Shown: piece after piece, positions 1-7,068 of the stretch
Layout of the letters: every line of letters starts with the position of its first letter
How positions within the stretch are numbered: the stretch's first letter is position 1
Assembly (NCBI GenBank): GCA_964415605.1
Contig: CAYQBA010000069.1
Location: 1-22,701, forward strand
Direction: 5' to 3'
DNA length: 22,701 bases
Source of the DNA: UCB3 sp964415605
Lineage (GTDB): Bacteria > Chloroflexota > Anaerolineae > Epilineales > Epilineaceae
The notes under the pieces: model-generated
Seen by the model: only the letters and a program-made list of their open reading frames with translations
Databases searched by the model: none
What the model was told of the DNA's origin: nothing
Translations under genes and position numbers: made by a program

Positions 1-642
1 CGGCGTGCGGCGGGCGAACACGAAGACCAGCACCGCGCCGACCATGAACCCGCCGACGTGCGCCCACCAGGCCACGCCGCCGATGTCACCGTTCCCGGCC
101 GCCGCCGCGCCGGCCAGGAGCTGATAGGCGTACCACCCCAGGAGGTAAAGCACTGCCGGCACCTCGACACTGATGTACAAGAAGACGAGCGTCGAGACCC
201 GCGCGCCGGGATAGAGCAGCAGATAGGCCCCCAGCACGCCGCTGATGGCGCCGCTGGCCCCGATGGTGGGGACGGTCGAATCCGGCCGGAGGTACACGTG
301 CAGCGCGGCGGCGCCGATGCCGCACAGCAGGTAGAAGACGAGGAACCGGATGTGGCCCATGCGGTCCTCGACGTTGTCGCCGAAGATATAGAGGAACAGC
401 ATGTTCCCGAGCACGTGCCCCAGGCTGGCATGCAGGAACATCGACGAGATCAACGTGACGGGCTCGCCGGTGCGCGGGAAGCTGACGAGTCGGTCGGGGA
501 TCAGCCCCATGCCGTACACCACGCCCTCGACCCGCGGCCCGAGCTGCACCATCCAGAAGAAGATGCCGACGTTGAGGAGCATCAGCATCCAGCAGACCAC
601 GGGATCGGATCGGGAGGGGATGTTGTCGCGGTACGGGAGCAT
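1..642 (-). CDS. Rhomboid family intramembrane serine protease (3' end outside window)
   Basis: The reverse strand reads without a stop from an ATG at 642 to the window edge, giving 214 residues. This is a rhomboid protease, which cleaves transmembrane substrates within the membrane. The GASG motif places the nucleophilic serine at about residue 130, and the partner histidine is in the WWAHVGG motif at about residue 195. The HVLGN motif (H76, N80) matches the conserved oxyanion-hole helix. Hydrophobic segments lie near residues 17-33, 66-88, 98-116, 128-146, 155-178 and 190-210, as expected of the six-helix core. A GGAGG Shine-Dalgarno sequence sits 8 nt before the chosen ATG. The C-terminal tail and stop are outside the window, so an extra seventh helix or tail domain cannot be judged. 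The gene is divergent from the SBBP gene at 827. Its substrate is unknown. Confidence 0.93.
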   Translation of the reverse strand, partial: MLPYRDNIPSRSDPVVCWMLMLLNVGIFFWMVQLGPRVEGVVYGMGLIPDRLVSFPRTGEPVTLISSMFLHASLGHVLGNMLFLYIFGDNVEDRMGHIRFLVFYLLCGIGAAALHVYLRPDSTVPTIGASGAISGVLGAYLLLYPGARVSTLVFLYISVEVPAVLYLLGWYAYQLLAGAAAAGNGDIGGVAWWAHVGGFMVGAVLVFVFARRTP

Positions 643-695
643 GCTCCGGTCCTCCAGGCGTGGCCTCCGGCGGGCCGGACGGACGGCGTATCACA

Positions 696-724
696 ATGAT
701 CGCGCGATTCAGTCGGCGCGTCAA
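696..724 (-). promoter_or_regulatory. Candidate sigma70-type promoter for the rhomboid gene
   Basis: On the minus strand TTGACG (724-719) is followed after 17 nt by GATCAT (701-696), a 4-of-6 match to the -10 consensus. It would give a leader of about 50 nt before the ATG at 642. The -10 is imperfect, so this is a prediction only. Confidence 0.4.
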
Positions 725-742
725 TCGCGGCACGGAGGCGTG

Positions 743-770
743 TTGGTGCCGACACGAATTGGACTAGAAT
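743..770 (+). promoter_or_regulatory. Candidate sigma70-type promoter for SBBP gene 1
   Basis: TTGGTG (743-748) is separated by 16 nt from TAGAAT (765-770), a 5-of-6 match to the -10 consensus. Transcription would begin near 777, about 50 nt before the ATG at 827. The element lies in the divergent intergenic region shared with the rhomboid gene. Confidence 0.5.
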
Positions 771-826
771 CCCCATCCATCCGCATCAGCACCGAATCCG
801 CGCGCCGATCCCTCAGGAGCCGCCCC

Positions 827-3800
827 ATGTCCCCGGTGTCAACCCTCTCCGCTCGTCGCACCACGCCGCGCGTGGCGCTCGTCGCCGGCCTGATCCTGAC
901 CGTGGCGGGCCCGGTCGCCGCCCTGCCTTCCGACACGCGCCAGCCCGCGCCGTGGAACGATCGGCCGGCGCATACGGCCGCGGTGCGCGATCCCGCGGCC
1001 GCCCCCCACGCCCCGCGCTTCTTCGTCGCCAACCACGGCCAGCGACCCGACGCCACCGTCCTGTACATCGGCGGACCGGGCCGCGAGATGGCCCTGGAGC
1101 CGACCGGCGTGACGTGGATCGAGCGGGTGGCCGTGCCCGAAGGCGGGTCCGACGTCGTCGCGGCGCACATGCGGTTCGTCGGCGCCCGCCCGGGCGTGCG
1201 GCCCGAGGGGCGCGAGCCCTTGCCGACGATCGTCAGCTACTTCAAGGGCCCGCGCGAGCGCTGGCGCGTCGGCATCCCGACGTACCGCCGCGCCGTCTAC
1301 CCGGACGTGTGGCCCGGCATCGACCTCGAGCTGACCGCCACCGCCGCCGGCGTCGCCCACGCGTTCCGGCTCCGGCCCGGCGCCGACCCGGCGTCGATCC
1401 GCCTGGCCTGGGACGGCGCCGCCCCGCGCGCCGTCGACGGAACGGTCTGGCGGCTCGACGGCGCCGGCCCGGCGGTCGTCGACATCGAGGGTGAAGGCCA
1501 ATCCGACCTGGTCGGCCCCCATGCCCCCGACTGGTCCACCGCGCGGCGCGCGTTCGATGACGCCGAGGGGCCCGCGGCCCCCGCCGCCGTCTCCCCCGTC
1601 TACGCGGGCTTCTTCGGGGAGGCCGGCGCCGACCGCGGGCTCGGGATCGCGGTCGACTCCGCCGGCCACGCCTACCTCACCGGCGAGCTGACGGACCCCG
1701 ACGACGGCGACACCGATGCCTTCGTGGCGCGCGTGGCGGTCGACGGCAGCGGCTACGACTTCGTGGCCGTCATCGGCGGCGACCAGTACGACGCCGGCTT
1801 CGACGTCGACGTCGACGCGGCCGGACGCGCGGTGGTCGCCGGGATGACGATCTCCAGCGCGGCCGACGGCTTCCCGGTCACGGCGGGCCCCGACGTGACG
1901 TTCAACGGCGTCGCGGACGCGTGGGTCGCGCGGGTGACCGCCGACGGCCGGGACCTGGCGTTCGCCGGCTACCTCGGCGGCGAGCTGGTCGACTTCGCGG
2001 AAGGCGTGCGGGTGGACGCGCGCGGCGACGTGTACGTGCATGGGATCGCCTTGTCGACGCAGGCCACGTTCCCGGTCAAGGTCGGGCCCGACCTCACGTT
2101 CAACGGCGAGACCGACGCGTTCGTGGCCAAGATCAAGGCGGTCCCCGACGCGCCGGCCGTGGCCGACAACTTGATTTACAGCGGCTACATCGGCGGCGAC
2201 AAGTCCGACATCATCGCCCTCCAGGACGGCACGTACGCGACCCTCTCCAGCGGGCAGATCGCCGTCGACGCCGCGGGCGCGGTCTACGTCAGCGGCGCGA
2301 CCACCTCGGACGAGGCAACGTTCCCGGCGGGCGACGGGTTCGCCGGGGTCCCGGGCGCGGACCGCACCTACGCGGGCGGCTGGGACGCCTACGTCGCCAA
2401 GGTTCGCCCGGATGGGAGCGGCTTGGCGTACGCCACGTACATCGGCGGGGCGGGCCAGGAGTTCGGCAAGGGCATGGCCGTGGACGCCGCGGGCAGCGCG
2501 TACCTGACGGGCTACACCCAATCCGACGAGACGACGATGCCGGTCGCCGTCGGCCCCGACCTGAGCTACAACGGGGGCAGCGACGACGCGTTCGTCGCGC
2601 GGCTGCGGCCCGACGGGACGGCGTTTGGTTACCTGGGCTACCTCGGCGGGGCGGGCACCGACGTCGGCGAGGCGGTGGCCGTCGACGGCGCCGGGCGGCT
2701 GTACGTGGTCGGCTATACCGACTCCAGCCCGGACAGCTTCCCGGCCAAGGACGGCCCCGACCTCACGCCGAACGACGCCGAGCCCGGCGCAGGCGACGGG
2801 TTCGTCGCCCGCGTCGTCGCCGACCCGGCCGCCGCCGCGCCGGCCGCCAACCTCGACTTCGCGGGCTACATCGGCGGCGGCGCGCGCGAGCAGGCGTACT
2901 GGGTGGCCCTCGACGGCGCGGGCGACGCCTACGTGGTCGGCGACACCGAGTCGGGCGCCGACACCTTCCCGAACGGCGACGGGATCGGCACGCTGCCGGG
3001 ACCGGGGCGCGCGGCCGGCGGCGCGGGCGATGCGTTCGTGATCAAGCTCCGGACCGGCGCCGGCACGCGCCCGCCTACCCCGACGGGCCTGGCGACCGCA
3101 CCGCCGGCGCCGACCGTTTCGCCGACGCCGCCCGGCCCCGGGCACCGCCCGGCGATCTATCTGCCAGCTGCGTTCAACACGAGCCCGGTGGGGTCCACGG
3201 TCTTGACGGACGACGCCACCAGCGGTCGCGTGGGAGCGGCCCGTCGACACGCGGCCGCGCGTGTCGCGGCCGTGCCGTGGGGGTCGCCATCGGCCGGCGG
3301 CCGCTTCGCACCCGGCGGGCCGCCGGCCGGAGTCGGCCGGCTCAACCGAAGGCTGGCGCAAAACGGCGGCATCGCGGACGCGCTCGAGGCGGCCGTGCGC
3401 TCTGGCGGCGGGGCCGCGGGCATGCGCCCTCGCGGCGGGCTCGACCAGTCGCGGCAGGCGGGGGACATCGCGGGGCCGGAGCGCTCGTTCGACGACTTCT
3501 GCGATTTCGGGATCGGCTGGGCGTGGGAGCGCACGGACGAGCACGACCTCCGGCTGAACATCGCCGAGGATGGGACGTGCTCGTACCGCATGACGCAGCT
3601 CGCCGACGGCGCCTTCGTCTCGGTCTCCGGCGGCCATGCGGCCGCCGGCGCGTTCGTCGTCGAGGCAGCGGTGGAGATGCAGGGCGAGGACGGCGTCACC
3701 GGCATCACGTTCGGCGTGCCGGACGACTTCTCGCGCGCGCTCTTCTACATCGTCACGCAGGGCGGCACGTACGGCCTCGTCAAGTTCGCCGGCGGCACCA

Positions 3801-4036
3801 CGACGATCGTCGGCAGCGGCCGGACCACAGTCGACAGCAGCCGGCCGCTGGCGCTGGCAGCCGCCGTGCGGGACGACACCGTCACCCTGTATCTGGGCGG
3901 CACGGCGCTCGCCGACGTCCCCGACACGTCGCCGCATGCCGGGCGCGTGGGGACGTACGTCGAATGGAATGGCACGGCGGGCTCGTTCACGGCCGAGTAC
4001 GACTGGATCCGCATCGCGGAGGCCGTTGGGCCATAG
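827..4036 (+). CDS. Secreted SBBP-repeat seven-bladed beta-propeller with C-terminal LamG-like domain
   Basis: This 1069-residue protein starts at the ATG at 827, which has AGGAG 8 nt upstream and begins a clear signal peptide (hydrophobic core about residues 15-31, ending VAA). The open frame extends further 5', but that extension has no signal sequence and crosses the rhomboid gene. Residues about 62-185 match the domain that usually precedes SBBP repeats (DUF7948-like; key words NHGQ and YPDVWPGIDL). Residues about 258-742 hold seven repeats of about 69 residues, each with a Y-x-G-Y/F-x-G-G start, a V/A-D-x-A/R-G core and a D-A-F/Y-V-A-K/R end, which implies one seven-bladed propeller. A Pro/Thr stalk (746-773) is followed by IYLPAAF at 777. 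After a low-complexity stretch, residues about 887-1066 form a jelly-roll (LamG/concanavalin-like) domain starting DDFCDFGIGW. It is probably an exported or surface protein. Its ligand is unknown. Confidence 0.85.
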   Translation: MSPVSTLSARRTTPRVALVAGLILTVAGPVAALPSDTRQPAPWNDRPAHTAAVRDPAAAPHAPRFFVANHGQRPDATVLYIGGPGREMALEPTGVTWIERVAVPEGGSDVVAAHMRFVGARPGVRPEGREPLPTIVSYFKGPRERWRVGIPTYRRAVYPDVWPGIDLELTATAAGVAHAFRLRPGADPASIRLAWDGAAPRAVDGTVWRLDGAGPAVVDIEGEGQSDLVGPHAPDWSTARRAFDDAEGPAAPAAVSPVYAGFFGEAGADRGLGIAVDSAGHAYLTGELTDPDDGDTDAFVARVAVDGSGYDFVAVIGGDQYDAGFDVDVDAAGRAVVAGMTISSAADGFPVTAGPDVTFNGVADAWVARVTADGRDLAFAGYLGGELVDFAEGVRVDARGDVYVHGIALSTQATFPVKVGPDLTFNGETDAFVAKIKAVPDAPAVADNLIYSGYIGGDKSDIIALQDGTYATLSSGQIAVDAAGAVYVSGATTSDEATFPAGDGFAGVPGADRTYAGGWDAYVAKVRPDGSGLAYATYIGGAGQEFGKGMAVDAAGSAYLTGYTQSDETTMPVAVGPDLSYNGGSDDAFVARLRPDGTAFGYLGYLGGAGTDVGEAVAVDGAGRLYVVGYTDSSPDSFPAKDGPDLTPNDAEPGAGDGFVARVVADPAAAAPAANLDFAGYIGGGAREQAYWVALDGAGDAYVVGDTESGADTFPNGDGIGTLPGPGRAAGGAGDAFVIKLRTGAGTRPPTPTGLATAPPAPTVSPTPPGPGHRPAIYLPAAFNTSPVGSTVLTDDATSGRVGAARRHAAARVAAVPWGSPSAGGRFAPGGPPAGVGRLNRRLAQNGGIADALEAAVRSGGGAAGMRPRGGLDQSRQAGDIAGPERSFDDFCDFGIGWAWERTDEHDLRLNIAEDGTCSYRMTQLADGAFVSVSGGHAAAGAFVVEAAVEMQGEDGVTGITFGVPDDFSRALFYIVTQGGTYGLVKFAGGTTTIVGSGRTTVDSSRPLALAAAVRDDTVTLYLGGTALADVPDTSPHAGRVGTYVEWNGTAGSFTAEYDWIRIAEAVGP

Positions 4037-4056
4037 GGCCTCGCCAGCGCTCATCG

Positions 4057-4085
4057 TTGACGGATCAGAACATCCGTGCTATACT
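4057..4085 (+). promoter_or_regulatory. Near-consensus sigma70-type promoter for the VOC gene
   Basis: TTGACG (4057-4062) and TATACT (4080-4085) are separated by exactly 17 nt. This is one of the best housekeeping promoters in the window. It begins 20 nt after the stop of the upstream SBBP gene, so the VOC gene is probably transcribed independently, with a leader of about 70 nt. Confidence 0.75.
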
Positions 4086-4164
4086 TTGATTCGTCAAGGC
4101 GGCACGCCGCCCCCGTCAGCCGGGCCATCGCTCACCAACCCACAACAGACTCAGGAGACGAAGC

Positions 4165-4524
4165 ATGCCCCATCCGATCGTCCACATCGAGATTCCCGCC
4201 CAGGACACCAAAGCTGCCGGCAAGTTCTATGCCGATCTCTTCGGCTGGAGCATCGAGACGGAGCCGAACTTCGACTACGTGATGTTCCAGGCCCAAGGCG
4301 GCCCTGGCGGCGGGTTCACGTCGCTCAACGAGCACACGAAGCCGGGCGACGTCGTGATCTACATCGACACCGACAGCATCGAGGCGACGCTGGCCAGGGC
4401 CACGGAGCTCGGCGGCCAGATCATGCAACCCAAGACGGAGATCCCCGGGATGGGCTGGATGGCGATCTTCGTCGATCCGACCGGCAACCGGATCGGCATC
4501 TGGAAGTCGATGAACCCGGGCTGA
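4165..4524 (+). CDS. VOC superfamily (glyoxalase/bleomycin-resistance/dioxygenase fold) protein
   Basis: This is a 119-residue single-module VOC protein with a good Shine-Dalgarno (AGGAG, 8 nt before ATG). It begins with the typical first strand, V-H-I-E-I-P, carrying a histidine at residue 7 at the position of the usual first metal ligand. The next helix has AGKFYADLFGW, the hallmark of small VOC proteins. The final strands read F-V-D-P-T-G-N-R-I-G-I-W. The usual glutamate ligand near the C-terminus (as in R-I-E-L-W) is replaced by glycine, so metal-dependent glyoxalase chemistry is doubtful. Small proteins of this type are often annotated only as VOC family and their substrates are generally unknown. 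The gene is monocistronic, with its own promoter (4057-4085) and terminator (4564-4601). Confidence 0.88.
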   Translation: MPHPIVHIEIPAQDTKAAGKFYADLFGWSIETEPNFDYVMFQAQGGPGGGFTSLNEHTKPGDVVIYIDTDSIEATLARATELGGQIMQPKTEIPGMGWMAIFVDPTGNRIGIWKSMNPG

Positions 4525-4563
4525 ACGCCGACCGGGCGTGGCGCGGCCACCCCTCAGGACCCA

Positions 4564-4601
4564 TGAAAGGCGGCCCCGCGTCACGGCGGGGCCGCCTTTC
4601 A
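4564..4601 (+). terminator. Strong hairpin terminator after the VOC gene
   Basis: A perfect 16-bp inverted repeat (4564-4579 and 4586-4601) encloses a 6-nt loop. The stem is GC-rich inside and ends in GAAAGG/CCTTTC, so the 3' arm supplies a short T run. It starts 40 nt after the VOC stop codon. There is no long U-tract, as is common in GC-rich genomes. Confidence 0.75.
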
Positions 4602-4687
4602 CGTCCCGACGCGCCGCCGGGACCGGGACCGGCCTTCCAACCCGCACCGGTCATCCGACGCGGCCCATGCCACATGGCCCCGCCTGG

Positions 4688-4724
4688 CCCGATCTCCCCC
4701 GCCCGACCCGATCTCCCCCGCCCG
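4688..4724. repeat. Two tandem copies of an 18-nt C-rich sequence, period 19
   Basis: CCCGATCTCCCCCGCCCG occurs at 4688-4705 and again, identically, at 4707-4724. The period of 19 nt could be a slippage duplication or a pair of protein sites. No further copy was noticed in the window. Confidence 0.8.
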
Positions 4725-4752
4725 CCCAGGCTATCCAGGGGCGCCGCCGCAC

Positions 4753-4761
4753 TGTTAATAC
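4753..4761 (+). promoter_or_regulatory. Possible extended -10 element for the gene at 4902
   Basis: TG-T-TAATAC resembles an extended -10 (TGnTATAAT) with three of six hexamer matches, and no -35 is recognisable. If real, transcription would start near 4768, inside the first copy of the 17-nt direct repeat at 4764. Confidence 0.25.
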
Positions 4762-4763
4762 CT

Positions 4764-4805
4764 GCGACGGTGCATGCCACAACCACCGGCGACGGTGCAT
4801 GCCAC
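4764..4805. repeat. Direct repeat of 17 nt, period 25, in the leader of the gene at 4902
   Basis: GCGACGGTGCATGCCAC occurs identically at 4764-4780 and 4789-4805. Each copy contains the self-complementary core TGCATG/GCATGC. The spacing of 25 nt and the position about 100 nt before the start codon would suit a pair of operator sites, but there is no independent evidence of binding. Confidence 0.75.
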
Positions 4806-4901
4806 CCCCGTGCGCACGGCCTGGCGCGACGCCCGTCCTGGCCTCGCCGGCCCGCGCGCGCCCAACCCTCGTGATGCGCCAACCGAGACAAGGAGAACCC
4901 C

Positions 4902-6950
4902 ATGCGGCGATCGCGCCCCGCCCGTCGAACGATCCGGTTTGCCGTCCTCGCCGCCTGCCTCGGGCCGCTCGCTGCCCGGGCGGCGATGCCGGCGCCCGAC
5001 GCTGCGGCCCGATCGTCGACCCTCCACCTGCCGGACGTCCAGGTCCACGGCGCCGACGGTCTGGCGGAACGTGCCGCGCCGGTCGACGCGCCGCACGCGC
5101 CAGCCGGCCAGGAGGGCTTCGGCGACTCGGTCGTCGAGCTGCAGAGCCTCGACGGCCGCGACGGCGAAGTCGCTATCGTCGTCTCCAACAAGGCCGACGG
5201 CGACCGGGTGGCCACGCTGAGCCGCCCGCTCCAGGCCGGCGGCGCCACGGCCGTCGACCTGGCGCGCGTCGACGGCATCGGCTTCGGCGACTTCTCGGCC
5301 GCGCTTGACAGCGACGTGCGCTTCGGCGCCGTGGCCCGCACGCGCTGGCCCAACGGGGCGGTCACGGCGTATCGCGCGCCCGAGGCCGGCACGGACCTCG
5401 TCGTGCCGCTCATCGTCGCCAACGTCCTGGGCCAGGCGACGGTGTTCTCGGTTCGCAACTCCAGCCCGGTGAACGTCAACCCGATCGAGGTCAAGATCCT
5501 CGACAACGCCAAGGGCGGGACGGTCCTGACGATCTCGGAGGTCCTCGAGCCATCGCAGACCGCGAGCTGGGACACCTTCCTGGATCAGTCGCTCTTCGCG
5601 CCGCCGGCCCTGCCCGACAACGCTCACGGCGGCTACGTCGGGTCGCTGCGCATCACCGCCCGCGAGGGCGTCGCGACCCTGGCCTACGGCGACCAGATCG
5701 AGGGCAAGGGCTCGTCGGCGTACGTCGCGCGCCCCGCGGCGGCCGCCGACGCCGTGCAGCACCTGCCGCTCGTCCGCGCGGGAGCGGATGGCGCCAGCCT
5801 GATCGGGATCGCCAACGTCGAGAACCGCGCCGTCGACGTCACCATGACCTACCGTGCGATGGGCGCGGCGGGCGCGCCCAAGACCCAGACGTTCGGCATC
5901 GGGCCGCGCGGCACGGCGGTGGTCGACCTCGGCGACCGCGGGCGCGGCACGGTGGCGGCGCCATCTCTGGGCCCCTTCACGGGCAGCGCCACGATCCGCG
6001 CGACCGGCCCGGTGCTGGCCGCCAGCGTCGAGGACCACCGGACGGGCGAAGCGGTCGACGGCATCGCGGCCTACAACGCGTTCGGCCCGGCCGACCTCGG
6101 CACACGGCTCGGCGCCCCGGTGGTCCGCCGGGCGACGCAGTATGCCACCACGGCCCTCGTGGTGTTCAACCCCGGCCCGGAACCCGCCCGCGTGACAATC
6201 GACCTCCTGGACGCCGAAGGTCGGTCGACCGGGAGCCATGAGCTTGACGTGCCAGAGGGCGGCGTGAGCCGGCTCGGCCTGGGCGACGTGCCGTCGTTCC
6301 CCGTGGGCATGGGGCGGGCCGTCGTCGTCGCGAGCCAGCCGGTCGCGGTGCTGGCCTACGACGAGCGCGACACGTCGGTGAAGCCCGAGCCGCAGCCGGT
6401 GCGGGTCAAGATGGTCGAGATCATGGGCTCGGGGGTCAGCGGGACGGCCACGCTGACGCAAAACGGCGCGGCGGTCGACGTCGAGATCCGCATGGATGGC
6501 GGCGGCAACTCGGACGCCTCGCTCAACGAGGGCACGTGCAGCCTCACGCCGGGCCGCGAGCTGCACGCCCTGGCGGCCATTGCCAACGGCTACTCGTTCA
6601 CCCAGCTCCCGCGCACCAAGCTCGAGGAGCTCGCCACCGGCACGCACGCGATCCGGACAAGCGTCCAGGGCCTGCGGGGCGGCCGGCGGCAGATGTCGTG
6701 CGGCATCATCCCGTACGTGGCCGGCCCCGACGACGCGGACTTCGCCGTGGCCGAGGCGCTGGTCATCGAGGCCGGCGAGGTCCCGCCGACCGCCACCGCG
6801 ACGACCCCGCCGACCACCCCGCCGACGGCGCCCCCGCGCGCCACGGCCACGCCCGTGGGCCCCGAACCCACGCCGGTGCCGACCGTGACGACGGTGCCCG
6901 GTGGGACGCGGCTGCACGTGTATCTGCCGATCGCCCGGTTGCGGGAATAG
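4902..6950 (+). CDS. Secreted Ig-like repeat protein with CHRD-like domain and Pro/Thr stalk
   Basis: This is a 682-residue exported protein. AAGGAG precedes the ATG, and an N-terminal signal peptide (basic RRSRPARR, then a hydrophobic core) ends near AARA at residues 24-27. Residues about 70-505 contain about four diverged repeats of roughly 115 residues. Each has a strand with V-x-N, a D-x-x-G turn, and a late 'G-P/Q-V-x-A/V' strand followed by an aromatic/D-x-R/H turn; units start near 70, 167, 287 and 404. Residues about 509-607 resemble a CHRD or Cu/Zn-SOD-like beta-domain: GTATLTQNG, then E-G-T-C, then a late S-C-G, where the two cysteines could pair. A Pro/Thr stalk (627-663) precedes VYLPIARLRE at the C-terminus. 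It is probably a surface-associated structural or adhesive protein. No catalytic motif was seen and the function is not known. Confidence 0.75.
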   Translation: MRRSRPARRTIRFAVLAACLGPLAARAAMPAPDAAARSSTLHLPDVQVHGADGLAERAAPVDAPHAPAGQEGFGDSVVELQSLDGRDGEVAIVVSNKADGDRVATLSRPLQAGGATAVDLARVDGIGFGDFSAALDSDVRFGAVARTRWPNGAVTAYRAPEAGTDLVVPLIVANVLGQATVFSVRNSSPVNVNPIEVKILDNAKGGTVLTISEVLEPSQTASWDTFLDQSLFAPPALPDNAHGGYVGSLRITAREGVATLAYGDQIEGKGSSAYVARPAAAADAVQHLPLVRAGADGASLIGIANVENRAVDVTMTYRAMGAAGAPKTQTFGIGPRGTAVVDLGDRGRGTVAAPSLGPFTGSATIRATGPVLAASVEDHRTGEAVDGIAAYNAFGPADLGTRLGAPVVRRATQYATTALVVFNPGPEPARVTIDLLDAEGRSTGSHELDVPEGGVSRLGLGDVPSFPVGMGRAVVVASQPVAVLAYDERDTSVKPEPQPVRVKMVEIMGSGVSGTATLTQNGAAVDVEIRMDGGGNSDASLNEGTCSLTPGRELHALAAIANGYSFTQLPRTKLEELATGTHAIRTSVQGLRGGRRQMSCGIIPYVAGPDDADFAVAEALVIEAGEVPPTATATTPPTTPPTAPPRATATPVGPEPTPVPTVTTVPGGTRLHVYLPIARLRE

Positions 6951-7007
6951 CGGCAGGGCGCGGCCGACGGCCCCCGTGGTGCGCGCCGCGCGCCTGTCTG
7001 AAGCGCA

Positions 7008-7040
7008 CTGGGGAGACCGCCGTGCCGGCGGTCTCCCCAG
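7008..7040. terminator. Perfect bidirectional hairpin terminator
   Basis: A 15-bp perfect inverted repeat (7008-7022 and 7026-7040) encloses a 3-nt TGC loop. It lies between the convergent stops at 6950 (plus) and 7069 (minus), so it probably serves both genes. There is no T-tract on either side. Confidence 0.75.
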
Positions 7041-7068
7041 CTTCCGGGCTGTGGGGGGATAAAATGGG

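Larger units (their letters stand above)
4602..4901 (+). other. 300-nt intergenic region with short direct repeats
   Basis: No convincing gene is seen between the VOC terminator and the gene at 4902. The stretch is C-rich and contains two separate pairs of direct repeats (4688-4725 and 4764-4805) and a weak extended -10 element (TGTTAATAC, 4753-4761) with no clear -35. It ends with the Shine-Dalgarno AAGGAG shortly before the ATG at 4902. Confidence 0.6.

Noticed and set aside
839..4054. Very long open frame (1071 codons) antisense to the first SBBP gene
   Set aside because: It is a GC-rich shadow: its product is Arg/Ala/Gly/Val-rich with no domain, while the plus strand gives a clean signal peptide and seven SBBP repeats.
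4688..4805. Short repeats considered as a CRISPR remnant
   Set aside because: Only two copies of each unit exist, with periods of 19 and 25 nt, no spacer-repeat pattern and no cas genes.
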